Assembly (NCBI RefSeq): GCF_019343105.1
Contig: NZ_CP073764.1
Span: 2,840,001 to 2,904,000, forward strand
Length of the DNA stretch: 64,000 bases
Source of the DNA: Methylovirgula sp. HY1
Lineage (GTDB): Bacteria > Pseudomonadota > Alphaproteobacteria > Rhizobiales > Beijerinckiaceae
Reading direction: 5' to 3'
A model generated the notes under the pieces. The model ran no database searches. It was not told the DNA's origin and saw only the letters and a list, made by a program, of their open reading frames with translations. The position numbers and the translations under genes are program-made. This document shows, in pieces, positions 39,791 through 47,359 of this stretch. Each line of letters starts with the position of its first letter. Positions within the stretch are counted from its first letter, which is position 1.

Positions 39791-40171
39791 GTGACGAGGC
39801 CGTGGGGCAAGCGGTTTCGGCGAGGGAGCCTGGGAACAGGCCGGCGGGCAACCTCGGCAGGAGTGATGCGGCCTCCGATCAGGGCGTCGAAGCGCGCCGT
39901 TGCCGGCTCGGCCTTCCTTGCTCCCTGGGGCGTTCAACTCGCCGGCAGTTTTTCCAAGGCGGCGGCGCTCGCGGCCTATGGGCGAGCGCGGAGCCGCTAT
40001 TCTGCGGTTCTTGGCAATGTCGAGCCGATCATCCTCGGCAGCCGCGTGATCGCCCGAGGCTTTCGTCCCTATTATCGGATACGCGCACCGGCGCCGACCC
40101 GGGCCGCCGCCGACGCGCTCTGCACTCGGATCATGCGGGCGGGCGGCGCTTGCGCGGTTTTGCGGAACTGA
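39791..40171 (+). CDS. Orphan SPOR-domain protein, probably the remnant C-terminus of a cell-wall enzyme
   Basis: This encodes 126 residues from the GTG at 39791; an in-frame TAG precedes it at 39785. Residues about 45-126 (WGVQLAGSFSKAAALAAYGR, PYYRIRAPAPTRAAADALC, ending AGGACAVLRN) match the SPOR domain that ends many alphaproteobacterial lytic transglycosylases. Here no catalytic domain precedes it, and the first 44 residues look like linker. It has no clear ribosome binding site or signal peptide, so it may be a non-expressed relic. It is divergent from the Nfu gene. Confidence 0.5.
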   Translation: MTRPWGKRFRRGSLGTGRRATSAGVMRPPIRASKRAVAGSAFLAPWGVQLAGSFSKAAALAAYGRARSRYSAVLGNVEPIILGSRVIARGFRPYYRIRAPAPTRAAADALCTRIMRAGGACAVLRN

Positions 40172-40196
40172 AGCTCCGCGCACGGCGTCATGACGC

Positions 40197-40272
40197 TGGT
40201 GGGCCGGGCAGGACTCGAACCTGCAACCAGACCGTTATGAGCGGCCGGCTCTAACCATTGAGCTACCGGCCC
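40197..40272 (-). tRNA. tRNA with CAU anticodon, probably tRNA-Ile2 (elongator Met not excluded)
   Basis: The minus strand folds as a complete cloverleaf: acceptor GGGCCGG/CCGGCCC, D stem GCTC/GAGC with the short loop AATGGTTA, anticodon stem GGCCG/CGGTC with loop CTCATAA (anticodon CAT), T arm CAGG-TTCGAGT-CCTG, discriminator A, and an encoded CCA (40197-40199). The short D loop and overall shape resemble Ile tRNAs whose C34 becomes lysidine, but sequence alone does not settle Ile2 versus elongator Met. Confidence 0.93.
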
Positions 40273-40348
40273 GGCAGCTTGGTCCAAGGGGTCTGCCAGA
40301 TGCGGCCGCGCGACGCAAGAACGCCCGCGCCGAGCTTCTGCGGAAAAC

Positions 40349-41377
40349 TCACTTCTCGGTCAGTTTCAACTCGATGCGGCGATTTTTCTTGTAGGCATCT
40401 TCGGTATCGCCGGGATCGATGGGCCAGTTCGAGCCGAAGCCAGTGGCGGCCAGCCGCTGCGGCGTGACGCCCTTGCTGATCAGATATTGTACCACGGCGA
40501 TCGACCTGGCGGCGGAGAGCTGCCAGTTCGAAGGGAATTGCGCCGATTGAATCGGCCGCTTGTCCGTATAGCCGTCGACGCGGAGGATCCAGGGGATTTC
40601 CGGCGGGATCTCATGCTCCAGCTCGACGACGGCGCTCGCCAGTTTGTCGAGCTCGGTCTTGCCGGCGGCATTGAGGCTCGCCTGGCCGGTGTCGAAGAGA
40701 ACTTCCGATTGGAAGACAAAGCGGTCGCCGACGGTCCTGATTCCGGGCCGATCGCCAAGGATCTGCCGCAGCCGGCCGAAGAAGTCGGAGCGATAGCGCG
40801 ACAGCTCCTGGACCTTTTGCGCCAGTGCCACATTGAGCCGCGCGCCGAGATCGGCGATCTTGGCTTGCGATTCCCGGTCCTTCGTTTCCGAGGCGGAGAG
40901 CGCATCCTCGATCGCCGCGAGCTGGCGCCGGAGCGCCGCGATCTGCTGGTTCAAAATATCGACCTGGGAAAGCGCCCGCGCCGAGATCTGCTTTTCCGCA
41001 TCGAGCCGCTGCTGCGCGCTCAGCGCTTTCTGGGCGGCGCCCGAGCTTCCGGAAGCGGCGGCGGCCGCTTCTGCCGCCAACTGCGCCTTGCCTTTCTTTT
41101 CGGCGTCGAGCGTCGCTGTCAGCGCCGCCATCTGGCTTTCGGCATCGGCCTTGCCGGCCCGCTCCAGCGCCAGAAGCGAGGTCAATTCATCGATCTGCTT
41201 ATGCAGTTTCGATAGAACGATATCCTTGGTCGAGACTTCGCGGGCGAGAAAGAATTGCGCCAGCATGAAGACCGACAGGAGGAAGGTGATGGCGAGCAGC
41301 ATTGTCGACAAAGCGTCGACGAAGCCCGGCCAATAATCGATCTGGCGCGCCTGTCGTCTTCCGCGCGACAATGCCAT
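40349..41377 (-). CDS. MotB/OmpA-like peptidoglycan-binding protein with long coiled coil
   Basis: This encodes 342 residues from the ATG at 41377, which overlaps the stop of the upstream gene (TGATG). A short basic N-terminus precedes one membrane helix (residues about 19-40). A long Ala/Gln/Lys-rich coiled coil runs from about 50 to 180. The OmpA/MotB domain at 205-340 has VLFDTGQASLNAAGKTELDKLA, VDGYTDKRPI and the terminal NRRIELKLTEK. With the neighbouring MotA/ExbB-like protein it should form a proton-driven envelope complex. No other flagellar genes are near, so a motility role is doubtful. Confidence 0.88.
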   Translation of the reverse strand: MALSRGRRQARQIDYWPGFVDALSTMLLAITFLLSVFMLAQFFLAREVSTKDIVLSKLHKQIDELTSLLALERAGKADAESQMAALTATLDAEKKGKAQLAAEAAAAASGSSGAAQKALSAQQRLDAEKQISARALSQVDILNQQIAALRRQLAAIEDALSASETKDRESQAKIADLGARLNVALAQKVQELSRYRSDFFGRLRQILGDRPGIRTVGDRFVFQSEVLFDTGQASLNAAGKTELDKLASAVVELEHEIPPEIPWILRVDGYTDKRPIQSAQFPSNWQLSAARSIAVVQYLISKGVTPQRLAATGFGSNWPIDPGDTEDAYKKNRRIELKLTEK

Positions 41378-42351
41378 CAGCGCCGCTCCGGCTCGGAAGC
41401 CAGCCGTTTCAAGATCGCTTTGAGCTCCTTGCCCTGTTCCGCCTGTGCCTCGACCCAATCGCGGATCAATTGCTGTTCGGAGCGCATATGTTGAACCAGG
41501 CTTTGAATGCCATCAGCCAGATTGGCAATGGCGATGGAGGTCGCGCGGGCGTGGCTTTGATCGCCTGTCGTCGCAATCTTCTCGAGCGCGGCGCGCAAAT
41601 CGCGCGGCGTGCTCTCGCCGAGGTGGCTGGAACTGTCGAGCAGCGTATCGGTCGTGCTCGCCGTCAGACTCTCTTCGAGTTCGTTGTAGAAGCGGTTCTG
41701 AGCCTGGCCTGCTTGGAGGTCGAGAAAGCCGAGGATCAACGAGCCGGCAAGGCCGAAGAGCGAGGAGGTGAAGGAAATGCTCATGCCGGCGAGTGGCGCG
41801 GCGAGACCATTCTTCAGATCATCGAACATGACGGCGGCATCGGCGCCGACCTGCATGGATTTGATGACGCTGCCGAGCGAGCCCACCGTCGTGATGAGGC
41901 CCCAAAATGTACCGAGCAGGCCGAGAAAGATGAGCAGCCCGGTCAGATAGCGCGAGATGTCGCGCGCCTCGTCGAGCCGTGCCCCGATCGAATCGAGAAT
42001 GGCCCGCAGCGTCAAAGTCGAGATCATCGTGCCGGCCGGCCGAGCGCCGAGCAGAGTCGCCATCGGCGCCAAGAGAACCGGCGGCGAAACCTTGTCCGCA
42101 TCGCCGCGCGGCAAGGCATTGACCCAGTGCACTTCCCGAAACAGCCGGATCACCTGCCGCAGGGCGAGAAGGATACCGAAGCCCAGGACGAAGAAGATCA
42201 GGCCGTTGAGCCCGGGATTGGCCATGAAGGCCGTGCGGATCTGCTGCTGCAGGATGAAGACGAGGAATCCGACGAGGATGAGAAAGACCAGCATGCGCAC
42301 GAGAAAGATGCGCGGCGATGAGAGCCTATAGGGATCGACGTCTGTCGCCAT
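41377..42351 (-). CDS. MotA/TolQ/ExbB-family proton channel protein
   Basis: This encodes 324 residues from the ATG at 42351. Two N-terminal helices lie at about 20-75. The channel segments ISRYLTGLLIFLGLLGTFWGLITTVGSLG and GMSISFTSSLFGLAGSLILGFLDLQ carry the family pattern. A cytoplasmic C-terminal helix-rich tail ends the protein. It is coupled by TGATG overlap to the MotB/OmpA-like gene. The pair is the widespread non-flagellar alphaproteobacterial kind, whose precise job is not known. Confidence 0.87.
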   Translation of the reverse strand: MATDVDPYRLSSPRIFLVRMLVFLILVGFLVFILQQQIRTAFMANPGLNGLIFFVLGFGILLALRQVIRLFREVHWVNALPRGDADKVSPPVLLAPMATLLGARPAGTMISTLTLRAILDSIGARLDEARDISRYLTGLLIFLGLLGTFWGLITTVGSLGSVIKSMQVGADAAVMFDDLKNGLAAPLAGMSISFTSSLFGLAGSLILGFLDLQAGQAQNRFYNELEESLTASTTDTLLDSSSHLGESTPRDLRAALEKIATTGDQSHARATSIAIANLADGIQSLVQHMRSEQQLIRDWVEAQAEQGKELKAILKRLASEPERR

Positions 42352-42560
42352 GTTCAGATCCACCGCTTGCGTTCTGCCGCGCACCTCGCAGCCACCAAGG
42401 CAGCCTTGACGCCACCCGCGTCAAATTAGTGCAGATCCCGACGCGGCGGAAGCACCAAGCCGCGTCGCTCACACCTAAGACGGTTCTGCCAAGGTCCCGC
42501 GACCGTGCCGCAATGTGGGTGGCCGGCCCAACTTAAGCCAACCGGAGGCAACGAATTCAT

Positions 42561-43355
42561 TCAGCCTGCGGCACGAATCAGCGCCAATAATTGCGGATGT
42601 ATGGCGTCATTGCCGGCGCAAACAGATCCTTTGGTGAGAAAATCCTGGCCGCCGTCGGCATCGCTGACGAAACCGCCGGCCTCTTTGATGATGAGCACGC
42701 CGGCCGCCATGTCCCAAGATTGCAGGCCCCGCTCCCAGAAGCCGTCGTAGCGGCCGGACGCGACGAAACAGAGATCGAGCGCCGCGGCGCCGAGCCGCCG
42801 CAAATTGCCGGCGCGGGCCATGACGGTGGCGAATTCGGCCTTGAAGCGGGCGTGATCGGCCTGTTTGCCGAGATGCGGAATGCCGCAGCCGATCAAAGTC
42901 TCGCTCATGTTGCGGCGTGCCGCAACCCGCAGGCGCCGGTTGTTGAGATAGGCGCCTTGGCCCTTTTCGGCGATATACATATCGTCGGTCACGGGGTTGT
43001 AGACGAGGCCGGCGACCATCTGCCCGTCGCGGGCGAGGCCGATGGAAATGGCGAAGATCGGCAGGCCGTGGAGAAAGTTGGTGGTGCCGTCGAGCGGGTC
43101 GATATACCAGACATGGCTCTTGTCGGTGCCCTCTATCGTGCCGGATTCTTCGAGCACGAAGCCATAGCCGGGGCGGGCCTTGGCCAATTCCTCGTAGAGC
43201 ACCTTTTCCGCCTTGCGGTCGGCGGCGGAGACGAAATCGCCGGGTCCCTTGATCGAGACTTGCAGATTCTCGACTTCGCCGAAGTCGCGGTTGAGGCCGC
43301 GGCCGGCCTTTAGCGCGGCCGCGGTCATGACGTTCATGAGGGCGGAACGAATCAT
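42561..43355 (-). CDS. suhB: Inositol monophosphatase family protein (SuhB-like)
   Basis: This encodes 264 residues from the ATG at 43355. The metal and substrate motifs are LEESG (E69-E70), IDPLDGTTNFLHG (D86, D89) and SWDMAAGVLIIKEAGG. Enzymes of this family hydrolyse inositol-1-phosphate and related phosphoesters; SuhB proteins also assist rRNA transcription. It is followed downstream by unrelated minus-strand motAB-like genes and precedes a pair of inverted repeats. Confidence 0.92.
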   Translation of the reverse strand: MIRSALMNVMTAAALKAGRGLNRDFGEVENLQVSIKGPGDFVSAADRKAEKVLYEELAKARPGYGFVLEESGTIEGTDKSHVWYIDPLDGTTNFLHGLPIFAISIGLARDGQMVAGLVYNPVTDDMYIAEKGQGAYLNNRRLRVAARRNMSETLIGCGIPHLGKQADHARFKAEFATVMARAGNLRRLGAAALDLCFVASGRYDGFWERGLQSWDMAAGVLIIKEAGGFVSDADGGQDFLTKGSVCAGNDAIHPQLLALIRAAG

Positions 43356-43444
43356 TGCTGTTCTCGCAAGTAAGGGGACTTTGGCGCCGCAAAAGCCTTC
43401 CGAAAGGCCGGAGCGCCTGACCTGAAATAACTGAATCGATCGTT

Positions 43445-43500
43445 GCCACCCTCGCCGAATGGGAGAGGGTGGCTTGCGGCGCAAGCCGGGTGAGGGGTTT
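43445..43500. repeat. CCCTC/GAGGG-type palindromic repeat, copy A
   Basis: CCACCCTC and GAGAGGGTGG form a hairpin (43446-43472), followed by CTTGCGGCGCAAG and GGGTGAGGGGTTT. The same three-part layout occurs in reverse orientation at 43570-43622. This kind of element is common between genes in many proteobacteria. Confidence 0.75.
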
Positions 43501-43569
43501 CCATCCTTGGAATTTTAATGCAACTGCTTGCAACGGGCGTCGAAGTCCAGGCTTTTCTCCGTGACATCG

Positions 43570-43622
43570 TAACCCCTCACCCGCCGCTTCCAGCGGCACC
43601 CTCTCCCCTTGGGAGAGGGGCG
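43570..43622. repeat. CCCTC/GAGGG-type palindromic repeat, copy B (inverted relative to A)
   Basis: AACCCCTCACCC, then CGCTTCCAGCG, then CACCCTCTCCCCTTGGGAGAGGGG: the mirror image of the 43445 copy. Together the two elements bracket about 70 bp between the suhB and efp genes and could form a large hairpin. The terminal CCTCTCCC/GGGAGAGG hairpin lies just beyond the efp stop. Confidence 0.75.
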
Positions 43623-43691
43623 CGCGCTCCTCATGATGTTCGGTGCATTTATTTCTCGACGCGACCTCAGCGTAGGCTTTGCTGAGAGACT

Positions 43692-44258
43692 TCAGTCGGC
43701 GCGCCGCAGATAGGTGACTTCGCTGGTGTCGACGACAATGCGCTCGCCCGGCTCGATGAAGGGCGGGACCAGCACGCGCAGGCCATTTTCGAGCTTCGCC
43801 GGCTTGTAGGAGGAGGCGGCCGTCTGTCCGCGCACGACGGGATCGGCCTCGACCACCTGCAACACGACCTGCAGGGGAAAGCGAATGCTGATCGGCCGGC
43901 CTTCATGCATCTGCAAGGTGACCTTCATGCCGTCTTGCAAAAAGGCGGCGCGCTCGCCGACCCAATCCTTGGCGAGATCGATCTGCTCATAGCTTTCGAG
44001 ATCCATGAAGACGAGACTGTCGCCCTCGGCATAGAGAAAGCTGAAATCCTTCAGCTCGAGCTCGACCACCTCGACCGTTTCATCGGCGCGAAAACGCTCG
44101 TTGAGCTTGCGGCCGTCGATCAGGTTTTTCAATTCGACCTGATTGAAAGCGCCGCCTTTGCCGGGCTTCACACTATTCGTCTTCACCGCGACCCAGAGGC
44201 CGCCCTGATGTTCGATGACAGCGCCGGGGGTGATTTGGTTTCCGTTGATTTTGGGCAT
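43692..44258 (-). CDS. efp: Elongation factor P
   Basis: This encodes 188 residues, the standard length. The KOW-like N-terminus [27 protein letters not shown], the modification loop [15 protein letters not shown] (lysine at the conserved tip) and the C-terminal OB domains ([29 protein letters not shown]) are complete. EF-P rescues ribosomes stalled at polyproline. No EpmA/EpmB genes are in the window, so the modification state is unknown. Confidence 0.96.
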   Translation of the reverse strand: MPKINGNQITPGAVIEHQGGLWVAVKTNSVKPGKGGAFNQVELKNLIDGRKLNERFRADETVEVVELELKDFSFLYAEGDSLVFMDLESYEQIDLAKDWVGERAAFLQDGMKVTLQMHEGRPISIRFPLQVVLQVVEADPVVRGQTAASSYKPAKLENGLRVLVPPFIEPGERIVVDTSEVTYLRRAD

Positions 44259-44597
44259 GGGGAGGTTTTTGGGCCGGGAGGCTGGGAAGAGGGATGGCGT
44301 TCATCTGCCCGCAGGGGAGGGCCGGGTCAAGGGAATTGAGCGGGGCACGCTTTCCCGGAGCCCTGAAGCCCCCGGGTCTGGCCTTCGGCCGGCCCAAGGA
44401 CAGGCCAGCCGCAGGCCCATAGCGAAAGGGCATCCGGGATCAAGCGCAATAAGTTCGCGAAGTGGCGTCATTATGCGCGTAGAGCCGCCTGTCACTTGCC
44501 CGCGAGTGCCGGGAATGCCCTGAAACACCGCGCCAAGGTAGTCATGGAAATCAATACCCTGAATATGCTATAATTTATTTTGTGAAAGGAAAGGCTT
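44259..44597. other. Intergenic region, 339 bp, at the edge of the accessory patch
   Basis: The first 180 bp are GC-rich and contain the small inverted repeat GGCCTTCGGCC near 44381. The last 60 bp turn abruptly AT-rich and carry the promoter element at 44569. No gene is supported. Confidence 0.55.
44569..44574 (+). promoter_or_regulatory. Perfect -10 box TATAAT upstream of the MNT/HEPN module
   Basis: GCTATAATTTATT lies 24 bp before the MNT start at 44598, with GAAAGGAAAGG (ribosome binding site) between. No good -35 hexamer is seen 17 bp upstream. A sigma70 consensus box is uncommon in this GC-rich genome and fits a recently acquired module. Confidence 0.5.
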
Positions 44598-44921
44598 ATG
44601 GCCGCCGCATCCACCAACGATCCCATCCTTGCGCGTTTCCGCGCGGCGCTGACTGAAATCTACGGCGACCGCATCGAGCGCGTGGTTCTCTTTGGCTCGC
44701 GCGCGCGCGGCGACGCGCAAGCGGATTCCGATTACGACGTTGCCGTCTTTCTGAAAGAGCTTCCCGACCTTTGGAAAGAAAGACACCGCCTTGCCGATCT
44801 CCGCGTCGATTTTATCGACGACACTGGCGCATTTTTCGACACCAAGCCATTTCCCGCCGCAGCGTATCGTGACAAGACTCCCATCATGCACGAAATCCGC
44901 CGTGACGGGCTGGATTTATGA
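44598..44921 (+). CDS. MNT-domain nucleotidyltransferase (MntA/MenA-like antitoxin type)
   Basis: This encodes 107 residues. The minimal nucleotidyltransferase motif is GSRARGDAQADSDYDVAVF, with G33-S34 and metal-binding D45 and D47. Proteins of this kind pair with HEPN proteins; known MntA antitoxins modify and silence the HEPN RNase. It has GGAAAGG before the ATG and overlaps the HEPN gene as ATGA. Its lower GC and the TATAAT promoter set it apart from the flanks. Confidence 0.88.
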   Translation: MAAASTNDPILARFRAALTEIYGDRIERVVLFGSRARGDAQADSDYDVAVFLKELPDLWKERHRLADLRVDFIDDTGAFFDTKPFPAAAYRDKTPIMHEIRRDGLDL

Positions 44922-45298
44922 AGCCTGAGTCCGCCAAATTTATTGAACAAGCCAACATCTGCATCGCGCGCGCCGAAACCATGATGACGGTTCATCTTCA
45001 CGAAGACGCCGCAAGAGCCGCCTATTTTGCAAGCTTCCATGTCGCGCAAGCCTACATATTTGAGCGGACAGAGAAGACTTCAAAATCCCATAAGGGCGTA
45101 CAAACTGAATTTTTCCGTCTGTCAAAGGACGACGCGCGGGTCGATCACGACCTAAGGCGCTTCCTCTCGCAATCCTACGAATTCAAGTCCGTTGCTGACT
45201 ACTTCATGGGCGGCGAAGCGGGTACATCGGAACAGGAAGCCGCCGACGCCATAGCGACGGCGAAGCGTTTCATCGAACACTTTTCGTCGCTGGTGTAG
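44918..45298 (+). CDS. HEPN-domain protein, partner of the MNT nucleotidyltransferase
   Basis: This encodes 126 residues, all helical. AARAAYFASFHVAQAYIF and the C-terminal RRFLSQSYEFKSVADYF match the UPF0332/HEPN fold. The usual RNase motif R-x4-6-H is not evident at the R81 region, where tyrosine stands in (SQSYEF). It is therefore less clearly a nuclease than HepT. It is translationally coupled to the MNT gene. Confidence 0.85.
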   Translation: MKPESAKFIEQANICIARAETMMTVHLHEDAARAAYFASFHVAQAYIFERTEKTSKSHKGVQTEFFRLSKDDARVDHDLRRFLSQSYEFKSVADYFMGGEAGTSEQEAADAIATAKRFIEHFSSLV

Positions 45299-45361
45299 CG
45301 GCGGCGCTATATTAAACCCAATTACGGCGCTGGACCCCGGCTCTCCTTTCGCAGGAGTTTA

Positions 45362-45382
45362 TCCTCGGGCTTGCCCCGAGGA
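45362..45382. repeat. Small palindromic element TCCTCGGG-CTTGC-CCCGAGGA
   Basis: An exact 8 bp stem with a 5 nt loop lies 63 bp after the HEPN stop. Similar CCTCGGG/CCCGAGG palindromes are, from general knowledge, frequent intergenic elements in Hyphomicrobiales. It may serve as a transcript end, but no T run follows. Confidence 0.6.
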
Positions 45383-45482
45383 CTTCAGTCGGCCGGAAAC
45401 GACGGCGTCGATCCTTGACCTCATGCGAGGAGGATCGCTAAGCTTTGATATTATTGTGTCAAAGCTTTTTTATAGGCGGGAA

Positions 45483-46221
45483 ATGGCAGCCACAAAAGAA
45501 GCAATCATCGCAGATATTCGGCGCACCGCCTCGGAAAACGGCGGAGTCCCGCTCGGTCAGAATTCTTTCGAACGGGACACCGGCATTTCGGTTGCTTCTT
45601 GGCGCGGCAAATATTGGCGGACCTGGGGTGAGGCTCTGAAAGATGCCGGGTTTACTCCAAATCAGCCGAAGGAAGCTCATGATGAATTGTTTTTGATTTT
45701 AAGCTTGGCCAAGCTGACAAGAAAAAAACGGGCGCTTCCCGACCTACGCAGATGTACGAATGGAGCGGCAGGTTAACAATTCTTTCCCTGGCCACCAACC
45801 AATCACGAAGTTAGGAACACTAGCGGAGCGTATCGAACTCGTCAGGCAGTACGCGACAGATGACGCTGAATACAGTGACATTTTGGAGATATTACCGCCG
45901 GCCCAAGGGGTCGAAAGCGGGGAAGCAGCCGCCGAGCCGGCCGGAGCTCTTAAAAACGGTTACGTCTATATGGGCTTGTTGAAAATTGGTTCTGAAAAAC
46001 GCTACAAAATCGGCAAGACCAATCTCGTGGAACGCCGAAAGGATCAATTATCGATACAACTTCCCGAAGATCTCGAAATGGTGCATGCCATCAATACAGA
46101 TGATGCGTATGGAATAGAGGCCTATTGGCACCGGCGTTTTGCGGCCAAGAAGACCAAAGGCGAATGGTTCAGCCTGTCACGTGACGATGTTCAGGCATTC
46201 AAGAGGCGAAAATTTATGTGA
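45483..46221 (+). pseudogene. GIY-YIG nuclease-family gene with a frameshift at an A7 tract
   Basis: Frame 1 from the ATG at 45483 gives an N-terminal helical repeat (ENGGVPLGQNSFERDTGIS, WRGKYWRTWGEALKDAG, FLILSLAKLTRK). At the A7 run 45722-45728 the family sequence moves to another frame, where GRFPTYADVRMERQ continues in register through FPGHQPITKLGTLAERI and on to a GIY-YIG/T5orf172 domain (GYVYMGLLKIG, YKIGKTNLVERRKDQL, YWHRRFAAKKTKGEWF). Removing one A restores a single frame of 245 residues. It may be a disrupted gene, a sequencing error, or one read through by slippage. It is AT-richer than its neighbours. Confidence 0.82.
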
Positions 46222-46271
46222 TCAGCAGGTGGTGGCTTCATTGCTCCATCGAAAGAGTCCGGAGGCAGTTC

Positions 46272-46475
46272 ATGCCGTATTTAAATTCGACTGCCATTAG
46301 CCGGGTTGAATACGATCCTGACATGCGGACACTGTCGATCTGGTTCAGAGAAAGTGGAGGACCTTATTACTATTACAGGGTTCCTGAATCAGTATATCGA
46401 AACCTCCTTTGCGCGAGCTCTGCCGGGATCTATTTTAATACCTACATTCGTGATAACTATAGCAGTAAGCGGTAA
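46272..46475 (+). CDS. KTSC-domain small protein
   Basis: This encodes 67 residues from the ATG at 46272 (GGAGG seven bases upstream). The whole protein is one KTSC domain: STAISRVEYDPDMRTLSIWF, YYYYRVPESVYRNLLCASSAG, FNTYIRDNY. The domain also occurs at the C-terminus of some lysyl-tRNA synthetases; its role is not established, though an RNA/DNA-associated function is often suggested. It is probably part of the same acquired patch as the GIY-YIG gene. Confidence 0.82.
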   Translation: MPYLNSTAISRVEYDPDMRTLSIWFRESGGPYYYYRVPESVYRNLLCASSAGIYFNTYIRDNYSSKR

Positions 46476-46523
46476 TGGATATTATTTTTTAAAATAGGTG
46501 TCGTGGTTGATTCCTATCTAAAG

Positions 46524-46937
46524 TCACACCCCGCCCAGCTTGCAGATCAGCTTCCATTCCGCGTCGGTCACCGGCTGCACGGACAGTCGCGAATTATTGA
46601 CGAGCATCATGTCTTTCAGCCGCTCGTCGGCTTTAATGGCGGCCAGCGTAATGGGTGTCTTCAACGGCTTCACGGCCGCGAAATCGCACATGCCGAATTT
46701 GCCCGTCGGGTCGCTGTCATCGGGATAGTAAGTCTTGATGACTTTGACGATGCCGACGATCTCTTTGCCCTCGTTCGAATGATAGAAGAAGGCCTGTTCG
46801 CCGAGCTTCATGGCCATCAGATTCTGCTTGGCGACATGATTGCGCACGCCGTTCCAGAATGTACCCGTCTCGCCCGCGTCCACCTGCATCTGCCAGGACC
46901 ATTTGGCCGGCTCGCTCTTGATCAGCCAATGCGCCAT
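46524..46937 (-). CDS. EVE-domain protein
   Basis: This encodes 137 residues from the ATG at 46937, which yields the canonical start MAHWLIKSEP. WSWQMQVDAGETGTFWNGVRNHVAKQNL, KLGEQAFFYHSNEGKEIVGIVKV and NNSRLSVQPVTDAEW are hallmarks of EVE (PUA-like) proteins. They recognise modified bases in nucleic acids. In-frame ATGs at 46955 and 46949 are alternatives. Neighbouring gpsA and tsaD match its usual alphaproteobacterial context. Confidence 0.9.
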   Translation of the reverse strand: MAHWLIKSEPAKWSWQMQVDAGETGTFWNGVRNHVAKQNLMAMKLGEQAFFYHSNEGKEIVGIVKVIKTYYPDDSDPTGKFGMCDFAAVKPLKTPITLAAIKADERLKDMMLVNNSRLSVQPVTDAEWKLICKLGGV

Positions 46938-47097
46938 CGTCGTTTCCATATCCATTTTGCCGCGACTGTAGCGGGAAAAGGATTGCGGTCAACGACGGCC
47001 GCGTTGACGGTTCCACATCGATTGGCTTGAGGCTTGCTTTGTCGGCATGGCTAGCCGCGCGGTCGATGATTGCTCGGGCATGTCCGGGGAGCAGGCG

Positions 47098-47337
47098 ATG
47101 CCGGAAGTCAAAATCCTCGCGCGCGACGAAGCAATCCCGAGCTGCGACCTTGTGCTCGTTCGCACGCGACTGGCTTCGAACAATAGTGTCGTCACCGACA
47201 TTATCGGGGTCAAAGACGGAATGGCGGTCAAAACCATCACCGATCGACAATTGTCGCCGGATGTCGCGATCGAAAAAGCCTGCGAAATCGCCGACACGCA
47301 CGATATCGATCTCATCTATGTCAAAGATGAATTGTGA
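47098..47337 (+). CDS. Small conserved-looking hypothetical protein
   Basis: This encodes 79 residues from the ATG at 47098 (GGGGAG six bases upstream). The product PEVKILARDEAIPSCDLVLV...GVKDGMAVKTITD...AIEKACEIADTHDIDLIYV has balanced, soluble-protein composition and coding-type codon use, unlike the surrounding shadow frames. I do not recognise a family. It is convergent with gpsA and occupies the gap where related genomes often carry a YciI-type gene. Confidence 0.6.
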   Translation: MPEVKILARDEAIPSCDLVLVRTRLASNNSVVTDIIGVKDGMAVKTITDRQLSPDVAIEKACEIADTHDIDLIYVKDEL

Positions 47338-47359
47338 CATGGCCGCGCCGGCGCCGCGC

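Noticed and set aside
40349-42351. Flagellar motor genes motA/motB
   Set aside because: The fold is shared, but there are no flagellar genes around, and the long coiled coil plus OmpA tail fits the non-flagellar MotA/ExbB-OmpA pairs widespread in Hyphomicrobiales.
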